From NCBI GenBank assembly GCA_032433765.1, contig JAVIAB010000024.1, positions 10,395,321-10,459,320 on the forward strand: a stretch of 64,000 nt of DNA, read 5' to 3'. The notes beneath the pieces were generated by a model. It made no database searches, was not told where the DNA came from, and was given only the letters and a program-made list of their open reading frames with translations. Positions 45,346 through 56,189 of the stretch are shown in pieces. The stretch is from Megaustenia siamemsis (taxonomy: Eukaryota; Mollusca; Gastropoda; Stylommatophora; Ariophantidae). The stretch's first letter is position 1. Each line of letters begins with the position of its first letter. Position numbers and translations under genes: made by a program.

Positions 45346-45631
45346 GGGCTGCCGTCCCTACAGGGGACCGAAGAAAGCAACAATAACAGGCACTGACTAC
45401 ATCCACTAATGGAAACAAAACGGAATATCTCTTAACACTCACGTCAAAACGTCATCTATTATAGCTCAGTCATCTTCCCTCATTCGTGGTAAACGCTGCT
45501 GATTTATAAGCGTGTGATGTGACGTATTGTTTCAGCGGTTTTTCTAGACCGACAGATCGTTGGTTTGTTTAGTTATAGTCTCACAACAGATGCGGTACTT
45601 TGTTACCTGCTGACGATAAGCTTCTATGTCT

Positions 45632-45944
45632 TCTTCTTCTCCATCTTTTCTCTTTTCACTGATACCTTAAAGGTGTCGTGGTTTATATCATTTGTCGTTC
45701 TTGAGCTGCTCGAATTGTCTGAATTAGTGATTTTCCTTTGTTGTTACATGTCTCTGTCACTGCATCTATCCATCTTCTTCTGGGTCTTCCTCTTGGTCTT
45801 TCTCAATACATTCTCGAGAAGAGCGCCCTTGATGGTGATTGGTGAGGATTCATTCTGACCAGGTGGCCAAACCATTGAAGTTGTTGTTGTTCTATATATT
45901 CTTGGCAGGGTTTTGTTGCTACCATTTTTCTTATGGTTTCATTT
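45632..45944 (-). mobile_element. LINE-C 3' fragment
   Basis: Reverse complement of LINE-C from the NETIRKMV region (right) through GHLVRMNPHQSPS and RRW-DAV to the tail GGTATCAGTGAAAAGAG (left). Truncated upstream of IPNET, with one frameshift near 45810. Confidence 0.85.
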
Positions 45945-46309
45945 CTTATGTTTCTATGACGTCAAATCTGAATAATTAATTAGTTCATTAAATATTTTGG
46001 ATACGAAGAATATTTTCAGTATTTCTACTATTTTCTACTTTAGATAAATGACTTACGTTGTGTAAATGCATCAGCACCTGAAATCAAAGGTTTCTAATTG
46101 TAGCTAACAAGACATGTTTATCAAAACAATTATTGGATCATGTCTTAAAGTGTTTGACATAAAATGTGTACTTGTTGCATCTGTTCATGTTTGAGTGTAA
46201 AAACTGTTGCTCTCTTCCTCTGTTGATGGTGTCGCTAACTGTGGCAGTGGATAGGAACAAAATTCGTCTTGTTAATTCTACACCTGTGGGTAATAATGAT
46301 GGCGACACT
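45945..46309. other. Non-repetitive stretch
   Basis: No recognised feature. Confidence 0.5.
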
Positions 46310-46825
46310 GTAATATATACATGGTAATGGTAATGGTCATGGTCATCGTAATGGTAAGGGTAACGGTAATGATAATGGTCATGGTAATGGTCATGGTAAT
46401 GGTCGTGGTAATGGTCATGGTAAGGGTAACGGTAATGGTAATGGTCATAGTAATGGTAAGGTAACGGTAATGATAATGGTCATGGTAATGGTCATGGTAA
46501 TGGTCGTGGTAATGGTCATGGTAATGGTAACGGTAATGGTAATGGTCATGGTCATGGTAATGGTCATGGTAACGGTAAGGGTAACGGTAATGGTAATGGC
46601 CATGGTAATGGTCATGGTAATTGTCATGGTAATTGTCATGGTAATGGTAGGGTAACCGTAATGAATATGGTCATGGCAATGGTCATGGTAATGGTCACGG
46701 TAATGGTCATGGTAATGGTCATGGTCATGATAATGGTCATGGTCATGGTCATGGTAATGGTAATGGTAATGGTCATGGTAATGGTCATGGTAATGGTCAT
46801 GGTAATGGTCATGGTAATGAGACAA
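46310..46825. repeat. Hexamer array GGTAAT/GGTCAT
   Basis: Mixed hexamers GGTAAT, GGTCAT, GGTAAC and GGTAAG. A longer motif GTAACGGTAATGATAATGGT then CATGGTAATGGTCATGG recurs near 46350, 46460 and 46575. Frames of alternating Met-Val or His-Asp are repeat by-products. Confidence 0.95.
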
Positions 46826-46895
46826 AAGAAGAGACCAGACGATCTATTCACAACAACCTACAGGATAGCTTGTCACATGACAGCTGTTACAATCA

Positions 46896-47316
46896 TGTAG
46901 AATGACGACTATAAAGTAGAATGACGACTATAAAGTAGAATGACGACTATAAAGTAGAATGACGACTATAAAGTAGAATGACGACTATAAAGTAGAATGA
47001 CGACTATAAAGTAGAATGACGACTATAAAGTAGAATGACGATTATAAAATAAAATGACGACTATAAAGTAGAATGATGACTATAAAGTAGAATGACGATT
47101 ATAAAGTAGAATGACGACTATAAAGTAGAATGACGACTATAAAGTAGAATGACGATTATAAAATAAAATGACGACTATAAAGTAGAATGATGACTATAAA
47201 GTAGAATGACGATTATAAAGTAGAATGACGACTATAAAGTAGAATGATGACTATAAAGTAGAATGACGATTATAAAGTAGAATGACGATTATAAAGTAGA
47301 ATAACGATTATAAAGT
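46896..47316. repeat. 19-bp minisatellite
   Basis: About 22 copies of TAGAATGACGACTATAAAG. The variant GATTATAAAATAAAATGACG recurs at about 47040 and 47153, so a block of six units was duplicated. Confidence 0.96.
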
Positions 47317-47395
47317 GCTGTTTGACGATTAATATAAACGTTACTACAAGAGCAACTTCATCTCCATAAATTATAGGTGGTCTATTCACACAATG

Positions 47396-47655
47396 GGATC
47401 GGCGATAGCTTTGTGGTTAGCGAACTGGACTACAATGGACAAGAGGTCGGGTTTGATCCTGCTCGACAGTTTCCAGGTTTACCCAGCCTTGAATGGTACA
47501 GGATTTTCTTCTTTGTGAAAGTAAAGCAGCACGGGCGTAATACCGACCACATTACCCCAAAAAATTATGTGCTGAAGGTGTATAACAATGACGGTCACTA
47601 ACACCATATTCTCTATACACCACTTGGCGTGACGGGGGCACTTTACTTTTTTTAG
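47396..47655 (+). mobile_element. SINE1
   Basis: Full-length but diverged (AGCTTTGTGGTTAGCGAACT head, GGGTTTGATCC B box with one change). Target duplication unclear (TCACACA on both sides at best). Confidence 0.88.
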
Positions 47656-47791
47656 TACTAATCACACATTATTTATATTATCTGAACTTCAGAATTACGG
47701 ACCATTCATTCTGGCAACAACCAAGTACAGCAGAACAGCGATGTGTTTACAAACATCACTTTTATAAAACTGTGAATTGCGATCTGAATTA

Positions 47792-48122
47792 AAGGTAAAG
47801 GTAAAGTACGAGACTTGAACCGGCGTCTTAGCACGCGAGTTTCCACCCATATGTGCTCGGCCGCCTATCCAGAAATGTTCGGATATTTCTGTATAGTGTA
47901 GCCTCAAGCATCGAAACTCAGATGCGAACCAACATTCCTCACCTTCCCAGGGTAATACCCTGGTACCCATTTCTGCCAACGGCTGGGTCGACCGTGGGGA
48001 TATTTTTTTTTTTTTCCCAACCACGAGTAGAATTCACACTGCTCCCAGCGGGAATCGAACACGGGTTGTCCGAACGTCGGTAGTCAAGTCGGGTGGTTTT
48101 CCCAACTAGGCTACCGAGGCCC
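47792..48122 (-). mobile_element. SINE3 with perfect 12-bp target duplication
   Basis: Reverse full-length copy. Flanks CGATCTGAATTA at 47780-47791 and 48123-48134 are identical. The complement of the B box is GGAATCGAACACGGG. A T-run of about 14 near 48003 stands where other copies have an A-rich link. Confidence 0.95.
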
Positions 48123-48135
48123 CGATCTGAATTAT

Positions 48136-49027
48136 ATTCCCCATCCCCCCCCCCCCCTTCAAAATAATAATAATAACAATAATAAATACTAGTAAATAAA
48201 TAAAAAAAATAAAAGTAAATAAAAGTAAAAAGTAAAATAAATAAACTCTACATAGTGGATTTATAAGCTCCACACAACCTGATAATTGTCGATTCTTGAT
48301 CTTTTCTGAGGAAAAATAAATTCAAAGTGTGTCAAATCTTGCCAGACAGCCGGACACATGAAGCCTATTCTGACCTGTCCAACAAAGTATAACCCTTGAG
48401 GTAAAATATGGACCTGACCACACCGCCATTATCACAATATTGTGCTAAATAAACACAATGACCTTTAGGAACATAGCCGAAATGTAACATTTTTGGCGTG
48501 GTTTTGACATAACTCGACAGATGCAAGAGGCTATGATCTAAAGTAAAGAATAAGGAGACAAAATGTCACATTGAATAATGTCCGTTATTTCGTGTTTAAA
48601 GTGACAACACAGCAAGGGTAGGCAAGCATGCAATAAGAGGGAAAAAAAGTAAATTTGACATAATAACGCATCAATAAACAAAAGATTGATCTATGTGGTA
48701 CATTAGTGTTGCTAGGGAATATAAACGTAGGAGAGAAAGAAGAGCTACAGACAGAAAACTATATACTATGTCCACGTTGTATGGTAAATGATGAAGGAAG
48801 ATTTATATGAGGAACGGATTGTGGTTGAAATGTTTATAAGTTCTGCCTCTCCTCTCTCATGCAAGCTCTAGATGATGTTACTTACTGCTATTGCTGGTTG
48901 AAACACTTCAACAAACTACGAATAGAAGCGAATTGTTTATTAAAACACAAACATTAAAACTGCAATACTGAACATTTCATTTTCTTTATTATTAAGCATT
49001 ATTATCCATAATTAAAATGGAAGAAAG
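48136..49027. other. Low-complexity and unrecognised stretch
   Basis: C10 run near 48147 and AATAAATAA-rich sequence to about 48250. Then 48250-49027 shows no recognised gene or repeat. ACCTTTAGGAACATAGCCGA at 48462 followed by AAT loosely resembles element P but lacks CTGA. Confidence 0.5.
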
Positions 49028-49462
49028 TTCATCGGTGCTATATAGAGCCAATTCTGACCTATGGAAGCGAATCATGGATAGTAGATAAACAAATGAAAAG
49101 ACGATTAGAGGCCACAGAGATGGGATTTCTCAGAAGAATGTTGAAAGTTCCCTGGACAGCTAAAAAGACAAATGAAGAAATGTTCAAGAGGCCAACACAA
49201 AAAGGGAGCTCCAAAAAAACATCAGAAAGAAACAATCAACATCATTTAGGCACGTCATGAGAAGAGGAAATTTGGAATATTTTGTTACAACTGGCAAAAT
49301 AAAAGGAAAGAGATATTGCAGATGACAAAGATAGAAACTACTGGATAGCATGGTGTCAAGGCATGGAAAACTGTCACCAACAGAACTGATACGATGCACG
49401 GTGGATAGAAGATTGTGGAAGGACATGATCGCCTACGCCAACCGGTATGGCACATGACGATG
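49028..49462 (+). mobile_element. LINE-B2 3' fragment
   Basis: Reads EPILTYGSESWIVDKQMKRR, LEATEMGFLRRMLKVPWTAK, KTNEEM, then frameshifts near 49185 to EANTKRELQKNIRKKQSTSF-like and GHVMRRGNLEYFVTTGKIKG sequence, and an end like LSPTELIRCTVDRRLWKDMI with AYANRYGT. Tail GACGATGATAT. Confidence 0.86.
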
Positions 49463-49638
49463 ATATTATAAACCATCTTATATAATGACAACACAGTTCA
49501 ATATTAAAGTTGTGTACTATTGACTTGTCGTTGTTACCATCATTCCATCTATTTGCCTGGTATGCAACATAACACACACACACACACCGGTTGACACACG
49601 CCCCTGTTAACATAGCGCTCACAGAGTGAACAGCTGAC

Positions 49639-49743
49639 GTGGAGCTATAGTCAGTGAACTGGTTAACTCACGACAACAGGTCGGGGTTATAGAAATGCAA
49701 CACATGCACCAAGGGCAAAAAGGTTCTTTCTTTCTTTCTTTCT

Positions 49744-49787
<44 letters not shown>

Positions 49788-50178
49788 TCCTTCTTTCTTT
49801 CTTTTCATCTTTCTATCTTTCTTTCTTTCTTTATTCCTTCCTTCCTTCCTTCCTTTCTTTCTTTCTTTCTTTATTCCTTCCTTCCTTTCTTTCTTTCTTT
49901 CTTTCTTTATCCCTTCCTTCCTTTCTTTCTTTCCATCTTTCTTTCTTTTTCTGTCTTTCTTTCTTTCTTTCTTTCTTTCCATCTTCTTTCTTTCTTTCTA
50001 TCTTTCTTTCTTTCTTTCCATCTTTCTTTCTTTTTTCATGTCAAAGTGAAGCGGCACGAGCGTAATACCGACCACATTACCCCAAAAAATCATGTGCCGA
50101 TGGTCTGTAAAAATGTATGGTCACTAACACCATATTCCCTATAAGCCACTTGGCATGACCAGGCTCTTTATTTCACTT
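49639..50178 (+). mobile_element. SINE1 apparently split by a (CTTT)n expansion
   Basis: 50036-50178 is a clear SINE1 3' half (AAAGTGAAGCGGCACGAGCG, CACTAACACCATATTCCCTA, CCACTTGGCATGAC). 49639-49710 shows a diverged head (GAGCTATAGTCAGTGAACTGG, GGTCGGGGTT). Between them the T-rich GGATTTTTTTCTGGGAAAG core is replaced by the microsatellite. The head match is by eye and could be coincidental. Confidence 0.5.
49722..50034. repeat. (CTTT)n microsatellite
   Basis: About 310 bp of CTTT with CCTT, CATC and TATT interruptions. Lys/Glu/Arg-rich and Phe/Leu/Ser-rich frames across it are by-products. Confidence 0.97.
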
Positions 50179-50282
50179 TTGCACTAACCATTTCGCTACC
50201 TCAACATAAAGACGGGGTGCACTTGTTTCTTGCGATTCATATATTACTTGGGTTATTGTGTTATCTCTGGAATATATCTATA

Positions 50283-51243
50283 AAGGATACAGCCATGACA
50301 GTAAATAATGGTAGCAACAAAGAAAAAGACTTCAGCGCAATGCGTAATAAAGACAAACGGAAATAAAGCAGTTAATTAATTTAAATATATGGGAATTAGG
50401 TTAACCTAAGATGGTTAGATGTACAACAGAGGTGAAATGCAGCAACAGCTCAGGCAAAAACAGCTTTCCAACAAAAATTAGGAAGATACTATGCAATCCA
50501 TTTTTGACAATAGAAACTAGAGAAATAGTTATTAAATCTTATGTAAATCCAGTCTTAACATATGATTGTGAATCATGGACAATAGGACAACAGACAAGAA
50601 AATCACTGGAGGCTTAGAAATGTTGTTTTACAGAAGAATATTGAGAATCCCACTGACAGCTAAGAAGAGTAATGAAAACGTTCTGAAAGATACCAAAACA
50701 AAAAGAGAGCTAATATCCAATATTAGGAAGAAAGAATCTTCATTTTTTGTCCATGTAATGAGAAGAGAACAGCTGGAATATATTGTAGAGTATATTGCAA
50801 CTGGGAGCCGCGATAGCTCAGTGGTTAGTGAACTGGACTACAAAGGACAAGGGGTAGGGTTCAATCCCAATCGACGGCTTCCGGTTCAGCCAGCCTTAAA
50901 TGGGTACCGGATTTTTTTCTGGGAAAGTGAAGCGGCACGGGCGTAATACCGACCACATTACCCCAAAAATCATGTGCTGAAGGTCTGTAAAATTTATGGT
51001 CACTAACACCATATTCCCTATACGCCACTTGGCGTGACAGGGGTACTTTACTCTTTTTTTATATTACAACTAGGAAATTAAGCGACTAAGTAATAGAGGG
51101 AAGCAAAGAGAAAACATACCATGAGACAGCTTAAGAGGATGACTTGGCAGAAGGTCATCAAAATAAATGATAAATAACTATTGTGATCGAAAGTTGTGGA
51201 GAGACACGATTACCCCGCCATCAGGCATGGTACGTGATGATGA
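50283..51243 (+). mobile_element. LINE-B copy split by SINE1
   Basis: Left part reads KTAFQQKLGRYYAIHF-region frames, then SYVNPVLTYDCESWTIGQQT and RRILRIPLTAKKSNENVLKD, TKRELISNIRKKESSFFVHV and MRREQLEYIVEYIATG. SINE1 occupies 50803-51059, after which GREAKRENI..LRG-type LINE-B sequence resumes to the GATGATGATGATG tail. Frameshifts throughout. Confidence 0.86.
50803..51059 (+). mobile_element. SINE1 inserted in LINE-B
   Basis: Close to the family consensus (AGCCGCGATAGCTCAGTGG, GGTTAGTGAACTGGACTAC, GGGTTCAATCC). Target duplication TATATTGCAACT (50791-50802) and TATATTACAACT (51060-51071), one mismatch. Later than the LINE-B insertion. Confidence 0.95.
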
Positions 51244-51245
51244 TG

Positions 51246-51625
51246 ATGTGAGGTATCTTAATTGAACTCCGAATAGTTCCATTGGTGGTCCCCCTACATA
51301 AATGTCTGGTTTAATTGATGACCAAGACAGCAAAATCCAGTCCCACATATGCCATCTTTATTGAATCAAAGTTTTTCAATGACAAACCATTAGCCATGCA
51401 CTAATTAAACAAGTAATAAAAGAAAACACAGTTAACATATTATAATTTAGTGTTTATATTTACAACACGTCTAGACCATTTTACTTACAGATTGATTCAC
51501 AATCATGCCCTTGCCAATCTAGCAATAGAACAGTTATAAGATGAAAATAGGAGTGTAGTAATCGGCCATATCTTTAACAGTGGTACTTTCATTTCGAAAA
51601 AAATGCAACAAATTATTGTATTTTT
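51246..51625. other. Non-repetitive stretch
   Basis: No recognised feature. Confidence 0.5.
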
Positions 51626-51825
51626 ACAACGGCATACTAAAAGTAATATTGGAAGGAAAAATACAAGGTAATAGAAGCAGAGGCAGACCAAGACTAACAT
51701 GTACGAGTAACATCAAATGATAGACAAATCGGCCTATGACAACCTGCACCATCAAAGCAAGAGACAGAGATTGAATTACGCTCCATGGTAGCCAGTCTTC
51801 GATGCGGAGACGGCACTTAAAGCTG
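51626..51825 (+). mobile_element. LINE-A 3' fragment
   Basis: Reads GILKVILEGKIQGNRSRGRP and RLTCTSNIK, a shift, then SAYDNLHHQSKRQR-type and VASLRCGDGT end regions. Truncated just 5' of LLKVI. Confidence 0.83.
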
Positions 51826-51856
51826 ACGATAATCTATTTTCAGCTTTATCATGATG

Positions 51857-51975
51857 TTTAATGTCATCTGTATATCATATGTCCATGACTAAAGATATTT
51901 AATATCATCTGTATATCATATGTCCATGACTAACGATATTTAATACCATCTGTATATCATATGTCCATGACTCTA
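51857..51975. repeat. 40-41-bp tandem repeat, three copies
   Basis: CATCTGTATATCATATGTCC at 51865, 51906 and about 51946, separated by ATGACTAA(A/C)GATATTTAAT. Confidence 0.92.
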
Positions 51976-52004
51976 TGCAATCATTTATTACTAGCAGAAG
52001 AAGA

Positions 52005-52222
52005 AAACTGAGAGTATTACACAACATGCCCTATTTGGAATCCCCAGGGGAAAAGATAATGAGGAAGACCAAAGAATTCTTGGAGAAAACAGATAGAAGC
52101 AGAGATGAAGATGATGGGGAAGACATGGGACGATCTTCAAAGAATGGCAAGAACAGAACGACTTGGAAAGTGTTTGTTGAAGACCTATGCTCCACAGGGA
52201 GCTGAAAGGTAGAAGAAGGCAA
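52005..52222 (+). mobile_element. LINE-D 3' fragment
   Basis: ESITQHALFGIPRGK, then frameshifted KTKEFLEKTDRSRDEDDGED and WQEQNDLESVC-type frames, ending ACCTATGCTCCACAGGGAGC and the GGTAGAAGAAGGC tail. Confidence 0.82.
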
Positions 52223-52504
52223 GGTTTGCAGTTGAACCATTTCTGAGAGAATAAAATAAAATAATCCTGAGAACATCATTAAAGAGGTAGCCAACAAATT
52301 GAAATGTAATAAAATAAATAAGAGAGAACCCATATTGGGAGAGGATTTACAAGGATCTTTACAGCAGCAGCAGTGGTATTTGATGATGGTTTGTTTCCAT
52401 TTTCCCATATTTACCGATCACTAATATTTGTAAATGGTATTGAGAAGTCCAACGTAGATGAAAACACGCATTATTGTGCTCTCGATATGTGTACACTTTG
52501 TATG
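52223..52504. other. Non-repetitive stretch
   Basis: No recognised feature. Confidence 0.5.
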
Positions 52505-53983
52505 ATAATAATAGGTTCTGACAATGGTGGGTTCTGACATTGGTAGGTTATGACAATGGTGGGTTCTGACATTTGGTGGGTTCTGACATAGGTGGTTCTG
52601 ACATTGGTGGGTTCTGACAATGGTGGGTTCTGACATTAGTAGGTTCTGATAAAGGTAGGTTCTGATATAGTGTGTTGTGACATTGGTAGGTTCTGACAAT
52701 GGTGGGTTCTGACATTTGGTGGGTTCTGACATAGGTGGGTTATGACATTGGTGGTTCTGACAATAGTGGGTTCTGACATTGGTGGGTTCTGACATTGGTG
52801 GGTTCTGACATTGGTAGGTTCTGATATTGGTGTGTTGTGACATTGGTAGGTTCTATCAATGGAAGGTTCTGACATTTGGTGGGTTCTTACATAGGTGGGT
52901 TCTGACATTGGTGGTTCTGACCATGATGGGTTCTGACATATGTGGGTTCTGACAATGGTGGGTTCTGACAATGGTGGGTTCTGACATTGGTGGGGTCTGA
53001 CATTAGTAGCTTCTGACAATGGTCGGTTCTGACAATGGTGGGTTCTGACATTGGTAGGTTCTGACAATGGTCATTACTGACATTGGTGGGTTTGACAATG
53101 GTGAGTTCTGACATTGGTGGGTTCTGACATTGGTGGGTTCTGACATTGGTAGGTTCTAATATTGGTGTGTTGTGGCATTTGTAGGTTCTGGCAATGGTAG
53201 GTTCTGACAATGGTGGGTTCTGACATTGTTATGTTCTGACATTGTTATGTTCTGACAATGGTCGGTTCTGACAATGGTCGGTTCTGACAATAGTGGGTTC
53301 TGACATTGGTAGGTTCTGACATTGGTAGGTTCTGACAATGGTCATTTTTTAACAAAGTAGGCTCTGAAATTGGTGGTTTCTGACATTGGTAGGTGGTGGC
53401 AATGGTTGGTTCTGATAATGGTCGGTTCTGATAATGGTCGGTTCTGACATAGGTGGGTTCTGGCAATGGTAGGTTCTGACAATGGTTGGTTCTGATAATG
53501 GTGCGTTTTTACATAGGTGGGTTCTGACAATGGTCGGTTCTGACAATGGTTGGTTCTGATAATGGTCGGTTCTGACATAGGTGGGTTCTGGCAATGGTGG
53601 GTACTGCATTGGTGGTTTCTGACATTGGTAGGTTCCGACAATAGTAGGTTCTGACATTGGTAGGTTCTGACAATGGTAGGTTCTGACATTAGTAGGTTCT
53701 GACAATGGTAGGTTCTGACAATGGTAGGTCTGACAATGGTAGGTTCTGACAATGGTAGGTTCTGACATTGGTAGGTTCTGACAATGGTAGGTTCTGACAA
53801 TGGTAGGTTCTGACATTGGTAGGTTCTGACAATGGTAGGTTCTGACAATGGTAGGTTCTGACAATGGTAGGTTCTGACAATGGTCATTTTTGACAATGGT
53901 AGGTTCTGACATTGGTGGGTTGTGATAATGGTCGGTTCTGACAATGGTGGGTACTGCGTTGGTTTGTTCTAACATTGGTAGGT
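52505..53983. repeat. 16-bp minisatellite
   Basis: About 92 copies of GGTTCTGACAATGGTG, alternating AATGG and ATTGG and GTGGG, GTAGG and GTCGG forms. A single 16-bp unit is not a codon multiple, so reverse frames (period M-SEPTIVRTYHCQNLP) repeat every three units. The right end abuts a family H copy. Confidence 0.96.
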
Positions 53984-54318
53984 ATTTCATCTCCCAAACA
54001 AAGAAAGGTAGTTGTAGTTCCCAGCATAGCAGTCTCAGCACATGCCAAAAGACATAAGGCGAACCACAAAGAAAGAGAACACAGCCAACTGTCTCCGTCA
54101 TACGATATCATCGTTCAACGTAAACAATCGGAATATCGAAACACGATCAAAACAGATTAAACGCACAGCTCACGGTGTGCACAGAGCACATAACTCAGTA
54201 GCTCCTGCAACAAGCCGGACTTGGAACATGAGGAAACTGCAACAAGGAACACTTTTCAGACATAGCCTTCAATGGTTCCTGTCGCCTATCCACCATATTG
54301 ACCTGAAGTTCACGTCCT
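53984..54318 (-). repeat. Dispersed repeat family H, copy 5 (truncated)
   Basis: Reverse copy beginning ATTTCATCTCCCAAACAAAG, with CAGTCTCAGCACATGCCAAA, GCACAGCTCACGGTGTGCAC, TGCAACAAGGAACACTTTTC and an end TTCCTGTCGCCTATCCACC. The tail part (AATTATGG and the AACC repeat) is missing; the 16-bp array takes its place. Confidence 0.78.
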
Positions 54319-54698
54319 CCTGAAAATGATGATCGTCATATTTTTTTTTAACTGTATAGCGCTTGATGATGATAGGACATCCCCTTGACTCCAAAATCGA
54401 ACATATGAAACACAGTTACTCATCGGACTATCCTCGTCACACATCAAACAACAGACTGTAGGATCTCGCTGCAATGTGAGTTTGTGAAATTATGAATTCC
54501 TTCTGACTAACATGAACCTTCGGGAGTGACCCCGGTGCTGCAAAGTCATACCAAACTCCATTCCGCTTTCACTATTAGCGTACATCTGTTTTAGGGAATA
54601 CAATCAGCCATTCTAGTTTTGTGTTCTTTATTATTTGTTGTTAAGCATCTGACATAGTCGAAACATGATATCGGAGGTATTTACTACACTAGGGAAAT
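54319..54698. other. Non-repetitive stretch
   Basis: No recognised feature. Confidence 0.5.
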
Positions 54699-54711
54699 AT
54701 GGCTATATGTA

Positions 54712-54974
54712 AAAGTAAAGTAAAGTACCCCCGCCACGCCAAGTGGCGTATAGGAAATATGGTGTTAGTGACCCTATATTTTACAGACCTTCAGCACATG
54801 ATTTCTGACTCCAAATAATGTGGTCGGTATTACGCCCGTGCTGCTTTACTTTCCAGAAAAAAAATTCGGTACCCATTTAAGGCTGGGTGAACCCGGAAGC
54901 CGTCGGTTGGGATTGAACCCTACCCCTTGTCCTTTGTAGTCCAGTTCACTAACGACTGAGCTATCGTCGCTCCC
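54712..54974 (-). mobile_element. SINE1 with perfect 13-bp target duplication
   Basis: Reverse full-length copy. ATGGCTATATGTA at 54699-54711 and 54975-54987 is identical. Confidence 0.95.
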
Positions 54975-55194
54975 ATGGCTATATGTAGGTTTAGCTATTG
55001 TTAAAACATATAGAAGAAAAAGAGATACATTATACGTGTTATAACTCTTAATTCATTCTCGTATTGAAGTCAGTCATATCGCATGATACTTACTCTTTCT
55101 GGACCATTCAACAGTGTAACAATCTTTGAGAAGAATCAAGTTTTAATATTAAGTTATTGAGTTAATCAATCAACCACTAATATCTTCAGTAACA

Positions 55195-55535
55195 AAGAAA
55201 AGACGATGATCATATGTTGGACATGTGATGAGAAGAGATAATAACCGAATAGCAAAGCAAGCCCTCATATGGGAAACAACAGGTAAAAGAAAAAGAGGAA
55301 GACCCAGGGAGACACTGAGAAGAACATTGATGAGAGAGGCAAGAGCAGCAGGAATCGGCTCCCTCAATGAGATAGAACTGCTTGCACAGAACAGAAACAG
55401 ATGGCGAGATTTGATAAAATATCTTTAAAAGAAAACTGCTAGAACAAAAATTCATATAGGAGAAGGTGTATCTTGGTCTATGCCCTATGGGCGGTTACGG
55501 CTCGAAAGGTCAATAGATAGATAGATAGAGTTAAT
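55195..55535 (+). mobile_element. LINE-F 3' fragment, open
   Basis: The frame 55225-55428 reads MMRRDNNRIAKQALIWETTG, KRKRGRPRETLRRTLMREAR, AAGIGSLNEIELLAQNRNRW and RDLIKYL. The GKRKRGRPRETLRRT signature plus a terminal RNRWR is the standard LINE RT C-terminus. The 3' UTR GGTGTATCTTGGTCTATGCC, then CGGCTCGAAAGG, ends in a (GATA)n tail. Upstream of 55195 no RT is seen. Confidence 0.87.
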
Positions 55536-55540
55536 AGCGG

Positions 55541-56189
55541 GTCATCATCTGTGCATACCGAACATGTCCATAGGTGCTCAGATCCCCTCCTCAGCAAGTC
55601 CTGCAGTGTCCAGCGACTGCAGACTCCAGTTCTGTGTTGGTTGATGAGTCTTCTTATACTCCACTAAGTTATATATAGTATATATATATCTATATACTAT
55701 TGTGATTCTAAACACAATCTACCGTCACTCTTCCCTTTCTAACTTGCTTATCTATTCCTTCTTATATTGAAGGATTGCATCTATCGAAGGATTGCATCTA
55801 TCGAAGGATTTCACTTATTTAATCTGATTCTTCCTGTTTAATCAGAATTAAGAAAGAAATCTCATTTATATTCATTTCAAACAGCAGAAAGTTACATCGA
55901 ATACCCAATGTGAAAATAATAGAAAATATTACAATTAAACCGTAACTGGAATTTATGTAGAAACAACAAATAAAATGGTTCGAGCACTTGATAACAATGC
56001 ATCCAAACCAAACAACATCAAAGGTTTTCTACCTGAAAACATCAGGACTAAGAGCAAGATGTAGACTAAGCAAAATGGGTAGACGGAATAAAAGACATAT
56101 ACAAGAACAAAAAATATATCTACCTAACAGCGCATAGATACACACAAGAACATCACTATACCTGCAAGTTAAGGAACTAAAAGAACAAA
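55541..56189. other. AT-rich stretch before a large array
   Basis: TATATATAGTATATATATC-type tract near 55670-55700 and a short GAAGGATTGCATCTATC duplication near 55770. No gene recognised. Confidence 0.5.

Noticed and set aside
46470..46900. Met-Val and His-Asp repeat frames
   Set aside because: GGTAAT/GGTCAT hexamers read in frame; pure low complexity.
49668..49982. Lys/Glu-rich reverse frame of 104 codons
   Set aside because: (CTTT)n microsatellite read on the reverse strand.
52421..54101. Reverse frames with TIVRTYHCQNLPLSEP repeats (up to 250 codons)
   Set aside because: By-products of the 16-bp array; they overlap each other in all reverse phases.
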